In this document: positions 34,969 through 44,994 of the stretch, in pieces
Layout of the letters: each line of letters begins with the position of its first letter
How positions within the stretch are numbered: the stretch's first letter is position 1
Assembly (NCBI RefSeq): GCF_029212375.1
Contig: NZ_JARGNU010000015.1
Location: 39,443 to 103,442, forward strand
Length of the DNA: 64,000 bases
Origin: Zhongshania sp.
Lineage (GTDB): Bacteria > Pseudomonadota > Gammaproteobacteria > Pseudomonadales > Spongiibacteraceae
Direction: 5' to 3'
The notes under the pieces: model-generated
What the model was told of the DNA's origin: nothing
Databases searched by the model: none
What the model saw: only the letters and a program-made list of their open reading frames with translations
Program-made: the position numbers and the translations under genes

Positions 34969-37137
34969 TTACAAGGTTTTAATATATTCAATCAAATCCC
35001 AGCGCTGCTTTGCCGTTAAGGCTGGCAGCACCGTTTTACCATCTATCTGTGGGGTGCGTCCGGCGCCGTATTCATGGCCAGAATTTAAATCGCCAACTCT
35101 GAAGGTAGTAAAATTTGAACCATCGTAGCCAGTGCTGCGCAGGCCAACCTTAACCGGATCAAACTCGCGGCTGCCAACTTTAAATTCCTCTGGTCGATAC
35201 TCGCCTTCGTCGGGGTCATTCACACAGTCTGCAATTGCGGGCTCTGGGCACTGGCGCTTTTTCGGTAGCAGTAAATCGTACAAACTGGGTACTGAGCCAT
35301 TGTGTAAAAAAGGCGCAGTCGCCCAAATCCCGTTTAGCGATCGCGCCTTATACGCAAGCAGTGAGTTATACGGTTGGGCAGTGGTGTCTGCTTGGTAATT
35401 ACCGCTTTTTATGGTGGCTTTAATATTATTATCAAAAAAAGACATTGCGATGGTGTAGAGCCAGTCTAAGGTGCGCCGAATGACATTTTTGTCTGGGTCG
35501 GCTGTGGCAACTACACCTTTGGTTGCTGAGGTGAGAATTTGCACTACCGGCGCATCGACAGCGATATAAAGTTTGCCAGCATCGGTGGCCTGCACGGTTT
35601 GATTAAAATTTCCCGATTTACCCGTGCTGCTTACGCTATTAACCGCCATAGCAGGATCGGTGCCGACCAAGTTGATATCCATCATTTTGCCAATAACCAC
35701 TCGATCCCAGTTATCTGTCTTAATCACTTCGTGGCACGACTGGCAGTATTGGGCGTATACAAAGCGGCCGCGCTGGGCCTTTTCGCGGTCGATTTTACCC
35801 AGTATTTGTTCTGGCCACTTTGGCGATTGCAGACCGCGTAAATGGGATTCTAAACGCTGTAAATTTATTAAATCGATAGAAGATTTAAAATTAATTTGTT
35901 CACTTTTTTTGCTTTGCCCAGTTATCCACGCCGAGATATAGGAAAAGTCAAAACTGGGTTTATGCGAGGACCAATCTAAATTGCCAAACACCCCAATTAC
36001 TTCACCCGCATTACGCCCCAAGGGGCCTACGCCAGCATTATTTGCCAAGCCGTTCCACTGCACGTAGTCGGACTGCGCAATATCCCAGAGAAAGGGATAG
36101 CTAACCGGCGCATTGGGCTCATTAAAAATCATATCGCGAATACGCAATAACTCGCGCTGATTTAGGCCGGGGTAATCGCCGTCACTCGAAGCCAAGCGGG
36201 TTAGCACCATGCCAAATTGCGAGTCGACTAAAATATTTTCATCGACACCGTCCAGCACGGCATTTATTTGGGTTTTATTGAGCAGCGGGCGCCCAGCTAC
36301 CGAGGTGCTCATTGCCAAAACTTCGGCGAGTTGTTCCCGGTTAATAATGTGTTGCAGTACTCGATTATAAATACGGCCGAAGGCATCGAGCCTAGCGTAA
36401 CCGTATTTTATATGGCTGTGATTTACGGTGTTATACAAGGATATAATTTGCATCCATTCCTGCAGGCCGGAAATTACTTCTTCTCGCTCTTCGTAGTTAT
36501 TATTTAGCGCCAGTACTTTTTCGGAAAAGCGATTAAGTTTTTCCTCGTTATTGAGGGTGGCGCGCATGGCCTTTTCAAGACCGTGTAAAAAGCCAACGAG
36601 GTCTGCCATTGCTGGGCCGCCGTCAATACGAATAGCCTTACCTTGATAATTGATTTGCCCAGTGTGGCAGGCGGCGCAGCTAAAGCCCATATAGTCGTGG
36701 CCTTGATAGCTGTCTTTAACAAAGCCAACTGGTAAACCGTCGGGATTAAAGAAAGTGGGCTTTTGCGGTAGGTAGCGAAACTTGTCGATATTGAGCTCGG
36801 AGCGAAATAGCTCCTCGTTATTTTCTTGCTCTAAAACTAAAAAGAAATCGTAGGGAATAAGGTCCGAGCCCTGAGTGGTATTGTAAAACCACAGGCTGTC
36901 GGCGGCATCCCAACCCTGGTCGCCAGTGTAAATGGGCGTGCTGTAATTTTCGCCAAAGGCGCCGCCGACAATACCAATTGCGCCTCGGTCAGGGTCTTGA
37001 TCCCAGTGTTGGTAAGCTTTGCCCGCAGCGAGGGTCAGCGCCATGATTAAGGCCAAAATGAGTGCGAAAATAAAGAGATGTTTGCGATAGCGACAGGCTA
37101 AGGATACGGGTGCTACTGCACGTTCTAAGAGAGACAT
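34969..37137 (-). CDS. Membrane-anchored di-haem cytochrome c, peroxidase/RoxA-like family
   Basis: 722 residues. An N-terminal membrane anchor (about 20-40, KHLFIFALILALIMALTLAAG) is followed by a periplasmic region with two c-type haem motifs, CAACH (154-158) and CQSCH (near residue 465). The C-terminal block LNGIWATAPFLHNGSVPSLYDLLLP and VGSREFDPVKVGL is typical of large di-haem proteins of the cytochrome c peroxidase / MauG / rubber-oxygenase RoxA superfamily. It could be a peroxidase or a dioxygenase of hydrophobic substrates; I cannot decide. It is paired with the P450 downstream. Confidence 0.82.
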   Translation of the reverse strand: MSLLERAVAPVSLACRYRKHLFIFALILALIMALTLAAGKAYQHWDQDPDRGAIGIVGGAFGENYSTPIYTGDQGWDAADSLWFYNTTQGSDLIPYDFFLVLEQENNEELFRSELNIDKFRYLPQKPTFFNPDGLPVGFVKDSYQGHDYMGFSCAACHTGQINYQGKAIRIDGGPAMADLVGFLHGLEKAMRATLNNEEKLNRFSEKVLALNNNYEEREEVISGLQEWMQIISLYNTVNHSHIKYGYARLDAFGRIYNRVLQHIINREQLAEVLAMSTSVAGRPLLNKTQINAVLDGVDENILVDSQFGMVLTRLASSDGDYPGLNQRELLRIRDMIFNEPNAPVSYPFLWDIAQSDYVQWNGLANNAGVGPLGRNAGEVIGVFGNLDWSSHKPSFDFSYISAWITGQSKKSEQINFKSSIDLINLQRLESHLRGLQSPKWPEQILGKIDREKAQRGRFVYAQYCQSCHEVIKTDNWDRVVIGKMMDINLVGTDPAMAVNSVSSTGKSGNFNQTVQATDAGKLYIAVDAPVVQILTSATKGVVATADPDKNVIRRTLDWLYTIAMSFFDNNIKATIKSGNYQADTTAQPYNSLLAYKARSLNGIWATAPFLHNGSVPSLYDLLLPKKRQCPEPAIADCVNDPDEGEYRPEEFKVGSREFDPVKVGLRSTGYDGSNFTTFRVGDLNSGHEYGAGRTPQIDGKTVLPALTAKQRWDLIEYIKTL

Positions 37138-37417
37138 TGGGCGCTCCTTGCCAAATATAATTCAGTCTAATTCGCTAAGAATTAGCTGTGTCGTAGTGTT
37201 TGATAGTCTAAGCCACTGCTATTATTGATTTTTATTTCGTACCATAAATAGCAGGAAATACCTTTTTGAGCAATAAAGACTGCAATATAAGTAGAGTATT
37301 TTCACTATGACATAGCGATATAATTTTCAACACATAGCGCTTCCTCATGCTGACTTAATAATTATCATGCTTACTAGGCCATTACTAAGCCAAGAACCAA
37401 GCTAGTGGGACAGTAGT

Positions 37418-38179
37418 ATGAATGACGGTGTAACTAATTATGGCAATAAGGTTGCGCAGATTGGTCTTAGCTTTTGGCTAATGAAAATTTGTGCAACTAC
37501 CTTGGGCGAAACCGCAGGGGATTTATTGTCGATGACCCTGAATATTGGTTACGGCAGCAGTTCTCTGATTCTAATTGGCTTATTCTTTATTTCCTTATTA
37601 ATGCAGCTTGGCGCGAGGCGCTTTCACCCCGCTCTGTATTGGTCAGTTATTCTTACTACGAGTACCGCTGGTACCACCATGTCAGATTACATGGACCGCA
37701 CCTTGGGCTTGGGTTATGCCACCGGCTCCATGATTCTGGTTGGACTGCTCGCGGTGGTGCTCGCAACGTGGGCTATTACTGAAAAATCCTTGTCAGTCAG
37801 CAATATCAATACGGTGCGCGCCGAGCTGCTTTATTGGATCGCCATTCTTTGTTCAAATACTTTGGGTACCGCCTTGGGTGATTACCTAGCGGATGATTCT
37901 GGTCTCGGGTTTATGGGCGGCGCGCTATTAATTGGCAGTTTGATTATGGCAATCGCGCTAACCGCGTATCTTAGTCGAGTGAATCGAATTTTCTTGTTTT
38001 GGCTCGCCTTTGTACTAACTCGGCCCTTTGGTGCAACTTTAGGGGATCTGATGAGTAAACCACTAGATAAAGGCGGTCTAGATTTTGGCACCGTGGGTTC
38101 TTCAGCGGTGTTGGCGGCATTATTGGTCGCGATGGTGGGCTACGCAATGTGGCGGCGTTCCCCAGAGCCAGTACGCTAA
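37418..38179 (+). CDS. DUF347/COG4705 membrane protein with four internal repeats
   Basis: 253 residues, about eight hydrophobic helices, no known biochemical function. Four repeats of the DUF347 type are visible: ATTLGETAGDLL (about 26-37), TSTAGTTMSDYM (about 87-98), SNTLGTALGDYL (about 148-159) and TRPFGATLGDLM (about 206-217), each with a conserved T/N..G.....D core that could line a transport path. It is divergent from the di-haem cytochrome; the 280-bp gap between them (37138-37417) is AT-rich and shows no convincing gene. Confidence 0.85.
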   Translation: MNDGVTNYGNKVAQIGLSFWLMKICATTLGETAGDLLSMTLNIGYGSSSLILIGLFFISLLMQLGARRFHPALYWSVILTTSTAGTTMSDYMDRTLGLGYATGSMILVGLLAVVLATWAITEKSLSVSNINTVRAELLYWIAILCSNTLGTALGDYLADDSGLGFMGGALLIGSLIMAIALTAYLSRVNRIFLFWLAFVLTRPFGATLGDLMSKPLDKGGLDFGTVGSSAVLAALLVAMVGYAMWRRSPEPVR

Positions 38180-38241
38180 AGTCACACAGGTTTTCGTTGG
38201 GCGAGTGCGTTATCATTAGCGGCTAAGATTATTGCACGCTA

Positions 38242-40938
38242 ATGAGAAGGGACGCGCATTTGGAACAGCTCAAGCTAGCGGAATTACTGACGTTTACCGG
38301 CCACAGTGTGGTGCTGATGCCCAGCGACGCCAGCGCCCGCCAATGTCGCGAGCGCATCGCCCAGCTGCGCGGCAGTCACGACCAAGCCTTTATCGAAACC
38401 ATAACGGTCATGCCGCTGGATCAGTGGTTTGCCGAGTTATGGGATGCCAGTTTTCCTGCTAAACAAGTACTGCGCCCTATTCAACTGCTGGCCTTGGCCA
38501 GAGACATTATTGAATCCAGCGATTACTTCCCAGACAACTGCCTAAATAGCATGGCGATTGCTCGCCAGTTTGTAGATGCTTTTCAGCTCCACGCCCAGTA
38601 TCGCCTGAGCAGTGACCGCGAGTATTATTTATTTTCCCAAGAGTACCAAGCTTTTCATCACTGGCAGCAAGCGCTGCAGGCCAAATTAGATGAGCAGCAG
38701 GCGCTGAGTGCCCAGCAATTACCAGCGGCTTTATTGCCTATGTTGGCCGAGGGCAGCTTGGACTTGCCCGATCAACTAATACTGAGCACCGAGTTAAACC
38801 TTAGCCCGGCGCCACGGCATTTTATTGAGCAGTGCGCCGAAGTACTGTCGATTAAACAACTGACCATCGACGGCTTTAGCGCCACCCCGCTTTTTCAATC
38901 TGCTGCGCAATTAGAGCAAGAGTGCGAAGCGCTCACCGCGTGGTTGGGAGATTACCTGAGCGCAGAGGGCGAACACGCTAATAAATTGCTCGCGGTATTG
39001 GTGCCAGATATAAATCAATACCAGCCGGTATTGCAGGCGGTGTTGCAACGTCAGCTTTATCCCAGTGGCCTATTTCCGGCGGCAGACACTCAGACCCGTG
39101 AACCGTGGCTGTTTGATGGCAGCGAAACACTCTTGTCTTACCCGCTGATTAAATCAGCGTGGGATCTGATCTCACTCGCTTCTAAGGCATTGCCACTAGA
39201 GCAATTTAGCCGCGTGCTGCGCTCGCGTTTTGTGCGCGGCTGGCCAGCGGCGCGCAGCGTGCGGGCGCGGCTGGATTTGCGCTGGCGAGATCGCCTCGGC
39301 CCAGAGACCACCCTCAAAAGCGCGCTGGCCTTGGCAAAGAAGATCGAGCAAGACGAGCCGCAGGTCAGTGATTTTCTTCACGATTTAGCCGCCCAGCTCA
39401 AGACCATGCCGAGCGCGCAATTGCCTTCGGAGTGGGTGCGATTTTTTGATCAGTTGCTGCTCAGCGCGGGCTGGCCCAATGCCGATGATGACGACCCCGT
39501 GGTGGAACAATGCCGCCGTGGTTTTAGTCAGGCCATGGATGTGTTTCGCGCCCTCGACCGGCAACTGGGGCCGGTGAGCCACGACAGCGCCCTGTCTTGG
39601 CTGCAACATATTCTCAGTACCAAACGCTTTTCAGTCAGTCGCGACTGGGCTTGCCCAGTGCGAATTATGCAATACGACGATGCCCTCGGCCTACGCTTTG
39701 ACGCCGTGTGGGTTATGGGCCTTGATGACGGCGCTCTGCCGCGCCGCGTTGAACCCTCGCCATTTTTGCCACTGGAATTACAGCAGCGAGCGGGGCTAGA
39801 AGACAGCGATCCCAGCCTGTGTTTGCAGCGCGACCGCGCCTTGCTCAACAGTTTATTAGCCTCGGCGCCGCTGGTAAAAATCAGCCACTGCCGCGAGAGC
39901 GAAGTCGGCAGTCCCCAAGGCCCCTGTTCACTGCTGCCTCAGTGGCAGGACGACGAGCAGCGAGAGATTGGCAATCGCTACCAAGCCAGCGGCCAAGTGC
40001 TTACACCTGCCAGCGATGATGTGCGGGCGATTGATCCCGCCCAGCGCGACAGTATTCGCGGCGGCACCGGCTTGTTTAAGGAGTACGCCAGCAGCCCATT
40101 TTTCGCTTTTTTAAAATACCGCTTAAATCTGCGGGAATTCCCCCAGCCCGCTGAAGGCCTAGATCATCGGGTGCAGGGCATTTTGGTTCACGACACTATG
40201 CAGCATGTCTGGGAGCGGTTAAAAAACAAGGCGGCTCTCGATGCTCTAAATAGCGTGCAGCTAGAGGCCGCCGTGCGCAGCTGCTGCGAACAGGCATTAG
40301 CAGGCCCAGAGTTTAGCGTTGCCCGCTTTGGCGAATCCTTATTAAATATTGAAAAAGAGCGAGTGATTCGCTTGGTGTGCAGCTGGTTAGAAGAAAAAGA
40401 AAAACAGCGCCTGCAAGATTTTGAAGTGATCGCGGTTGAGCAATTAATTGAAACCAAATTAGCAGGCATTCCCCTGCGCTTGCGCATGGACCGCATTGAT
40501 AATATTGGCGGCAAGCATCTGGTAATCGACTATAAAACCGGCAGCATTAATGGTCGCTCACTTAATGTCGATAGCCTGACCGAACCCCAGTTGCCGATCT
40601 ATGCTTTGGTGCAGTCGGGAGATGAAGCTAAGGACTCACTGCATATCGACGGTGTCATGCTCGCCCAGCTTAAAAGCCCCGAGGACTTAGCCATTCATAT
40701 GCGCAGCAATTGGGCAAATAGCGTGATTGCAAAACGCCCAGACAAAGACAATGACGTAGATAGCCCCGATAAATGGCAAGCGGAACTCGATGCGTGGTCA
40801 ACCGCACTGCAAGGCATGGCCGAAGGCATTTTGGCGGGCAATATTCAGCATGATTACAGCCAGAATTATGGCCGCAGTTTTAGTCAGTTTTTACTACCCC
40901 TGCTGCGCGATACCGTTGAACAGGAGGATGCCGAATGA
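38242..40938 (+). CDS. AddB-like PD-(D/E)XK nuclease, DNA repair protein
   Basis: 898 residues. Resembles the 'probable DNA repair protein' family, the AddB/RecC-like half of an exonuclease V-type complex. The N-terminal inactivated-helicase region has no Walker A lysine. The C-terminal nuclease shows VHDTMQHVWE and the catalytic VIDYKTGS near residue 760. A TTG at 38260 is an alternative start with a better-spaced AAGGGA. The end overlaps the next gene by 4 bp (ATGA), so both subunits are made together. Confidence 0.82.
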   Translation: MRRDAHLEQLKLAELLTFTGHSVVLMPSDASARQCRERIAQLRGSHDQAFIETITVMPLDQWFAELWDASFPAKQVLRPIQLLALARDIIESSDYFPDNCLNSMAIARQFVDAFQLHAQYRLSSDREYYLFSQEYQAFHHWQQALQAKLDEQQALSAQQLPAALLPMLAEGSLDLPDQLILSTELNLSPAPRHFIEQCAEVLSIKQLTIDGFSATPLFQSAAQLEQECEALTAWLGDYLSAEGEHANKLLAVLVPDINQYQPVLQAVLQRQLYPSGLFPAADTQTREPWLFDGSETLLSYPLIKSAWDLISLASKALPLEQFSRVLRSRFVRGWPAARSVRARLDLRWRDRLGPETTLKSALALAKKIEQDEPQVSDFLHDLAAQLKTMPSAQLPSEWVRFFDQLLLSAGWPNADDDDPVVEQCRRGFSQAMDVFRALDRQLGPVSHDSALSWLQHILSTKRFSVSRDWACPVRIMQYDDALGLRFDAVWVMGLDDGALPRRVEPSPFLPLELQQRAGLEDSDPSLCLQRDRALLNSLLASAPLVKISHCRESEVGSPQGPCSLLPQWQDDEQREIGNRYQASGQVLTPASDDVRAIDPAQRDSIRGGTGLFKEYASSPFFAFLKYRLNLREFPQPAEGLDHRVQGILVHDTMQHVWERLKNKAALDALNSVQLEAAVRSCCEQALAGPEFSVARFGESLLNIEKERVIRLVCSWLEEKEKQRLQDFEVIAVEQLIETKLAGIPLRLRMDRIDNIGGKHLVIDYKTGSINGRSLNVDSLTEPQLPIYALVQSGDEAKDSLHIDGVMLAQLKSPEDLAIHMRSNWANSVIAKRPDKDNDVDSPDKWQAELDAWSTALQGMAEGILAGNIQHDYSQNYGRSFSQFLLPLLRDTVEQEDAE

Positions 40939-43900
40939 GCAATTTTCCGCGTCCGCCAGACCAAGATCAGCGCGAGCTTGCCGTTGACCCCAGCCACTCA
41001 GTATTGGTACGCGCCCCCGCGGGTTCCGGTAAAACCGGCGTGTTGCTGCTGCGCTATTTGCGCTGCCTGCTCACCGTTGACCAGCCAGAAAAAGTGGTCG
41101 CCATCACCTTTACGAATAAAGCGGCAGGCGAAATTAAAGAGCGGGTTATCCATGCCCTGCAAGCCGGCGCCAAGGCCCAGAGCGGTGATAATAGCGAGCC
41201 GCCTAGCTCAGGCTTTGAAGAAGATATTCGGGATGCCGTGAATCAGGTGTTGGCCCACGACGCTGCCCAGCATTGGTCCCTGCTAGAGAACAGCGCTCGC
41301 CTGCGCATAACCACCTTCGATAGTTTTTGCGGCAGCCTAGTTCGCCGCCTGCCCTTGCTGTCAGGTTTGGGCGCCGCCGCGCCGCTTAGCGATGCCGATG
41401 CCCTTTACCGCGAGGCGATACTCAGCCTGTTTAGGCAAATGGACGCGGCCAATTGCCCGCCCGCCTTGGCTGAGGCCCTGCAGAGTTTATTGGCCTACGG
41501 CAGCAACCGTATAGAAACCCTATTGCCTCTGCTTGCCGCGCTGCTGTCTAAGCGCGATCAGTGGTTAAAGGACGTGCTCAGTGGCGATATAGATGCCATG
41601 GAGCAGGCGCTTGCCGAGGAAGTGGCCAGTCAATTTGAGCCCGCCTGGGAGGCATTGCAGGCCTTAAACATCGATCAATTAATTCGCGGTTTTATTGAAT
41701 CCTCTGGCAGTAATGAAGCCCATGCCTGGGCGGCAGATCTGCGCTCAGCCGATAATTTAGGGCTGGATGATTTTGAGTTAATTCAAACCTTGGCAAGCAC
41801 CATGCTCAGCGGCAAGGGTGAGCTGTATAAGCCCCGCTCTTTAAATTACGCCGGACTCAAAGCCGGTCAGCCTGGCACCGCCGAGGCCAAGGCTTGGCTT
41901 AAAAACCTAGAAGACACCGATCAGTTTGCGCAGGTATCAGACCATCTCGCCTGTATCGCCAATTTACCGCCGCCGTATTTCCCCGACAGCAGCAGGGAGT
42001 TGGTGGGTCATTTCCGTCTCGCCCTCGCCTATTTGCTCGCCCATCTGCGGCTCAGTTTTGAGCGCAAAGGCGGCGTTGATTTTGGCGAGATCGCCCAGCG
42101 CGCGATTATTGCCCTGAGCAGTGAAGGCGCCATTGAACACGGCGAAGCCATCGGCGATGCACTATTAGTAGAAGATCGCGTTCGCCATATTTTGGTCGAC
42201 GAGATGCAAGATACCTCGGTGAGCCAAATCGAATTACTCGAGGCGCTGTGTCAGGGCTGGGAAGACGGTGACGGCCGCAGTGTGTTTTTCTGTGGCGATT
42301 TACAGCAGTCCATTTACGCCTTCCGTGGCAGCTTGGTTAGTTTATTTGACGAACTTATGCAACGCGGCAGCTTTGCGGGTAAAACCCTCGCGCCCCTGCA
42401 ACTTAAAGCTAACTTTCGGTCCTCGCCCGATTTGGTTAACTGGGTGAACGACGCTTTTAAAGTCTTGTTTACCGACCGTGGCCGTCACTACGAAGCGGCC
42501 CTGCCCCAGCGCAGCAATGCTGGTGTGGTAAAAATTCACCCCCAAGTTTTGGCTAAGGGTGTTGATGCCAAAGCGGGCGCGGCGCTGGCCGAGGCCAAGC
42601 AAATTGCAGACTATCTACTGGACTTGCAGGCGCGGGATGCCGAGACCGGCAAGACCTCTTCGGTGGCTATTCTCATCCGCAGCCGCAGTCATTTAAAACA
42701 TATTATTCCGGCGCTCAAGGCGGCGGGTTTGGGTTTTTCTGGTCAAGACATCGACAGCCTTGGCACCACGCCCGCGGTAATGGATTTTATGGCTCTGCTG
42801 CGGGCGCTGTGGCACGAGGCCGACGATGTGGCGTGGGCAAGCGTGTTGCGCGCGCCCTTTGTGGGTTTGAGTTGGGACGACGTACTGCAATTGCGTGAAG
42901 GCACTGGCCTACTCCGCGATGCCATTATGGACGAGGCCTTAGCCGCCCAGCTCAGTGATGACGGCCAGCTCGCGGTGAACCGCTTGCGCAGCACCATGCA
43001 GTGGTTGGAGAGTTGCCCCGAAAGTCGCGACCTGCGCTGGGCGCTGCGCAGTGCTTGGCATTTACTGGGTGGCCCCGCCTGTATCGAAACCCATCAGCAA
43101 AGTGATATTGATCGGGTGCTGCGGCTTTTAGACGACTACGCGCCGGCAGGTTTGCTGGAAGATATTCAGGGGCTCGAGCGCGCTTTAGCGCGTTTATACG
43201 CCGCGCCGCCTAGCAACCACATCGAATTAATGACCATTCATAAATCCAAGGGTCTGGAATTCGACGTAGTAATCCTGCCAGGTTTAGGATCCGCGGGCCG
43301 TAATGCCGACCGCGATCTATTGGCGTGGCAGCGCCTGCGGGGCCATATGATTTTTGCGCCCAAGCCCCAGCGCAATAATGGTGATAAGGCAGCAGACAAA
43401 CTCTATAACTATATGAGCGAGAGTCAGCGCCGCGCCCTAGACGAGGAAATGGACAGGCTAATTTATGTGGCCTTGACCCGCGCCAAGCGTGAGCTACATT
43501 TGTTTGGGGTTTGCCAAATAAACAGTAAAGGCGATGTGGCCGCCAAATCCGGCAGCGTACTGGCGCGCTTGTGGGATAGCATCGGTGATGCCTTTGAACG
43601 TGCCGACATTATTGAGCAAGACGACGTTGTAGCGCCCATGCGGGTGCCGCTGGCGCCGCGTTTGCGAGATTACCGCGTTGCGCTAAATCCCGCGTGGCAG
43701 CCGCCAGAGCCGGTGGCGTCGCCCTTGCAACGCGCTCAGCGCCAAACCGAGAACGCGGTGCTGGAAGACAATATAGAAGATCGCGCGGTGGGCATTGTCT
43801 TCCATGAACTGATGGAACGGCTGGGTCGCGGTGGCGATAGCGCGAGTTGGACGGCAGACGAAAGCCGTTTACGGCAGGGGGTAATTCAGCGTCTGCGCCA

Positions 43901-44294
43901 TCACTGTCACCCGGAACCGGCGTTACAAGATAGCGTTGAGCGGGTGCTGAGTTTATTAAACAATACGCTCAGCTGCCCCAAGGGTCAGTGGATATTGGCG
44001 AGCTACCAATGGCAGGACAGCGAGCAGACCATTCGCCGTATGCTTGGTGGCCAGTGGCAGACCCTAATTTTAGACCGCGTTTTCATCGACGATGGCCGCT
44101 GCTGGATTGTAGATTATAAAACCGCGAGCAGCCGCGGTAGTGTCGACGCATTTTTAGACGCGCAAGCAGAGAGATATAGTGCAAAAATGCGAATTTATGC
44201 ACAAGCTTTACGGGCAACTGGGGTAGAATGCGCGATCTCGACGGCGCTGTATTTCCCAGCTCATCAGCGTTTGCTGGTATTGGAAGAAATTTAA
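40935..44294 (+). CDS. AddA-like UvrD-family helicase-nuclease
   Basis: 1119 residues. Superfamily 1A helicase with a fused C-terminal nuclease, the AddA/RecB type used for double-strand break resection. Walker A is RAPAGSGKTG (about residues 26-35), motif Ia ITFTNKAAGEIKERV, Walker B DEMQDTS, motif III GDLQQSIYAFRGS, motif V TIHKSKGLEFDVVILPGL, motif VI YVALTRAKRELHLFG; the nuclease site is IVDYKTAS near residue 1058 after VFHELMERLG. Paired with the AddB-like gene. Confidence 0.9.
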   Translation: MSNFPRPPDQDQRELAVDPSHSVLVRAPAGSGKTGVLLLRYLRCLLTVDQPEKVVAITFTNKAAGEIKERVIHALQAGAKAQSGDNSEPPSSGFEEDIRDAVNQVLAHDAAQHWSLLENSARLRITTFDSFCGSLVRRLPLLSGLGAAAPLSDADALYREAILSLFRQMDAANCPPALAEALQSLLAYGSNRIETLLPLLAALLSKRDQWLKDVLSGDIDAMEQALAEEVASQFEPAWEALQALNIDQLIRGFIESSGSNEAHAWAADLRSADNLGLDDFELIQTLASTMLSGKGELYKPRSLNYAGLKAGQPGTAEAKAWLKNLEDTDQFAQVSDHLACIANLPPPYFPDSSRELVGHFRLALAYLLAHLRLSFERKGGVDFGEIAQRAIIALSSEGAIEHGEAIGDALLVEDRVRHILVDEMQDTSVSQIELLEALCQGWEDGDGRSVFFCGDLQQSIYAFRGSLVSLFDELMQRGSFAGKTLAPLQLKANFRSSPDLVNWVNDAFKVLFTDRGRHYEAALPQRSNAGVVKIHPQVLAKGVDAKAGAALAEAKQIADYLLDLQARDAETGKTSSVAILIRSRSHLKHIIPALKAAGLGFSGQDIDSLGTTPAVMDFMALLRALWHEADDVAWASVLRAPFVGLSWDDVLQLREGTGLLRDAIMDEALAAQLSDDGQLAVNRLRSTMQWLESCPESRDLRWALRSAWHLLGGPACIETHQQSDIDRVLRLLDDYAPAGLLEDIQGLERALARLYAAPPSNHIELMTIHKSKGLEFDVVILPGLGSAGRNADRDLLAWQRLRGHMIFAPKPQRNNGDKAADKLYNYMSESQRRALDEEMDRLIYVALTRAKRELHLFGVCQINSKGDVAAKSGSVLARLWDSIGDAFERADIIEQDDVVAPMRVPLAPRLRDYRVALNPAWQPPEPVASPLQRAQRQTENAVLEDNIEDRAVGIVFHELMERLGRGGDSASWTADESRLRQGVIQRLRHHCHPEPALQDSVERVLSLLNNTLSCPKGQWILASYQWQDSEQTIRRMLGGQWQTLILDRVFIDDGRCWIVDYKTASSRGSVDAFLDAQAERYSAKMRIYAQALRATGVECAISTALYFPAHQRLLVLEEI

Positions 44295-44371
44295 GGGTTT
44301 GAGTAGCTTCTTTGCGGGACGAGAACGTTATTGGATAGTGGCCGTGTTGGTCTATGGGAATGGCTTTTAAC

Positions 44372-44956
44372 ATGAAACAAGCGCTTTATTTCGGTGTGCT
44401 GTCGGTATTGCTGGCGGGTTGCAGTCAGTTTAAAACTAATAAGCCGCAAAGACCGCAGCCGATCAATATGCAGGTGCAAACCCAAGAGGACGACATCCAA
44501 GCAGATGTGCCGACGCCTGCACAAAAAATTGCCACCAGTAATAGTCGCACTATGTTACTGGGCAAATGGTATGGCATTCGTAAAACCGCAGACGGTGGTC
44601 AAAAAGAGTGGCTTACCGAGCGTTCAGCAGACGGTACCTACCGTGTCGACTTTCGTTTTATGGCCAAAAATGGCGATGTGCGCTCCCAATCTGAAGTGGG
44701 CTTTTGGGGTGTATCTGGGGGCACCTATTTTCGCATATTCCGCGGCTGGGTAACTGTCGAGGGAATGAAACCAGCTGACCCGACCGATGCTGATCACTAC
44801 GACGCCTACGTTATTGAATCGTTAAGCGACACGTATTTTAGCTATAAACATGCAGTTCGCGAGCAGCGCTATACCGTGAAAAAAATGCCCGCCGACTTCC
44901 GGCTGCCGGTAACAGTGAAAAGTGATAATAGTGAGCCGCTGACCTTTAGTTATTAA
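44372..44956 (+). CDS. Predicted lipoprotein of unknown function
   Basis: 194 residues from the ATG at 44372; ATG 44354 in the same frame is an alternative. A lipoprotein signal (MKQALYFGVLSVLLAGCSQ) ends in the lipobox LAGC, so Cys is lipidated; the next residue Ser suggests outer-membrane sorting. A Pro/Gln-rich linker precedes a compact beta-rich domain (LLGKWYGIRKTADGG through YRVDFRFMAKNG). I do not recognise the family. It stands alone, 78 bp after the addA-like gene. Confidence 0.7.
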   Translation: MKQALYFGVLSVLLAGCSQFKTNKPQRPQPINMQVQTQEDDIQADVPTPAQKIATSNSRTMLLGKWYGIRKTADGGQKEWLTERSADGTYRVDFRFMAKNGDVRSQSEVGFWGVSGGTYFRIFRGWVTVEGMKPADPTDADHYDAYVIESLSDTYFSYKHAVREQRYTVKKMPADFRLPVTVKSDNSEPLTFSY

Positions 44957-44994
44957 AATTTTATTAATGGTTATTAAAAATCATTAAGCGCGAA

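Noticed and set aside
37138..37417. AT-rich gap between divergent cytochrome and DUF347 genes, searched for small RNA or ORF
   Set aside because: No convincing ribosome site, hairpin or promoter pair was found.
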